This document shows, piece by piece, positions 63,307 through 64,000 of a DNA stretch of 64,000 nucleotides. Both the position numbers and the translations under genes were made by a program. Source of the stretch: Poecilobothrus nobilitatus (lineage: Eukaryota; Arthropoda; Insecta; Diptera; Dolichopodidae); NCBI GenBank assembly GCA_947095535.1, contig OX352774.1, positions 110,549,996 to 110,613,995 of the forward strand, given 5' to 3'. The notes under the pieces were generated by a model. That model was not told the DNA's origin. It searched no databases and saw only the letters and a program-made list of their open reading frames with translations. The first letter of the stretch is position 1, and each line of letters starts with the position of its first letter.

Positions 63307-63425
63307 CTATAATAGATAAATGAAACCAATTAATTAAATAAATTTAAAAAATTTTTTTTTAAATAAATTTAATTTAAATTTAATATAGATATTTTATTGA
63401 TTGTAAATTGTTTTATATTAATTAC

Positions 63426-63444
63426 TACAGCAACTAAGTAACAT
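63426..63444 (-). CDS. INPP5E: Candidate first coding exon of INPP5E
   Basis: On the minus strand, ATG at 63444-63442 is followed by TTA CTT AGT TGC TGT A and then the donor GTAATT. Joined to TG at 63306-63305 it gives MLLSCCMEPHPL in frame. The intron would be 119 bases, in line with the short introns elsewhere in the gene. The frame stays open further upstream, so the true start may be farther out or beyond the window. This comes only from frame and splice-site fit. Confidence 0.4.
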
Positions 63445-64000
63445 GACTCGTAAAGGGAAACCAGCGAGCTTATTGTTTTTTTTTAGAAGAATACAAAACA
63501 AAGTTTACAATTGATAAGATGAATTGATGAGAAAATGAATTGAATTAAAGAGATAAATTAATTTATTTATAAATAATTATTAGAATTTTAATTATTAAAA
63601 TTAATTAATGAAAATATAAAAATTATTTTATTTCAGTAATAAAATCTTTCTTAAAAAAAAAAAATAAACAATTAAAATTTTGTTTATTTATAAGTAGTAA
63701 ACAAATTATTCGCTATCCATTATTATGCTTTAAAATTATAAGTTCAGATACATATTAAGATACTCGTATACATAAATATAGTTTAAGGTGCTGTTTTATA
63801 TATCACAAGTAAACAAAAATATAAAATTTAAAATTATAGGTAATCATAAATTCTTTAAAAATAAAATCAAAAATATTTTTATGAGGTCATTGACAACATC
63901 ATAAATTACAGTATAACTTATATTTTATTGTACTAGGTTATTAAAATTTCATCACAAAATTTTAAAAATAAATTTAAATTTACAAAATAATAATAAAATA
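63445..64000. other. Right edge, upstream of INPP5E
   Basis: AT-rich DNA that should include INPP5E 5' UTR or promoter, or its first intron. Nothing further can be recognised. Confidence 0.45.

Overview
This window is insect nuclear DNA, most likely from a fly (Diptera). It is very AT-rich, with introns and intergenic DNA full of A/T runs and TA microsatellites. Its protein-coding exons are split by short canonical GT-AG introns, and both genes carry long asparagine runs. The fly call rests on three things. The two gene products look like insect LMX1 and INPP5E. Several repeats resemble the DINE-1/INE-1 (Helentron-like) family of flies: a GGAC-rich stretch, then a '...ATATATATACATGTCTATAC...' module, ending in a '...TATACCCTA...TAGGGTATA' hairpin. 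There are also Jockey-like reverse transcriptase remains. No species can be named from the sequence alone.

Two real genes are present and they converge. (1) Positions 5478-22220, + strand: a LIM-homeodomain transcription factor of the LMX1 class. I could assemble it as six coding exons whose splice phases agree, giving 1878 nt and 625 residues. A 12-codon first exon is separated by an 8.7-kb intron from a large Asn/Gln-rich exon that ends in LIM1. LIM2, the split homeodomain and a conserved LMX1 C-terminal motif follow. (2) Positions 60798 to at least 63306, - strand: an inositol polyphosphate 5-phosphatase of the INPP5E class. It has five clear coding exons and probably a short upstream one, all the catalytic motifs, and a C-terminal CaaX box (CSIQ). 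The two proteins have unrelated jobs: neural or dorsal patterning transcription, and phosphoinositide turnover at the cilium.

Between the genes lie about 38 kb with no gene that I recognise. This stretch, like LMX1 introns 1 and 2, is filled with repeats. They are a noncoding 1.3-kb family with a terminal hairpin (called family F1 here), DINE-1-like elements, tRNA-derived SINEs, a three-copy unnamed repeat (family R), three decayed non-LTR reverse transcriptase pieces, foldback elements and minisatellites.

The points most worth checking are these: a tandemly duplicated splice acceptor in LMX1 that could insert eight residues just ahead of the homeodomain; a SINE plus F1 composite flanked by one direct repeat; a sharply GC-rich coding-like island at 37868-38022; two precise foldback structures in LMX1 intron 1; and an in-frame candidate first exon for INPP5E. 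I found no CRISPR array, rRNA or functional tRNA gene, and no undescribed multi-gene system.
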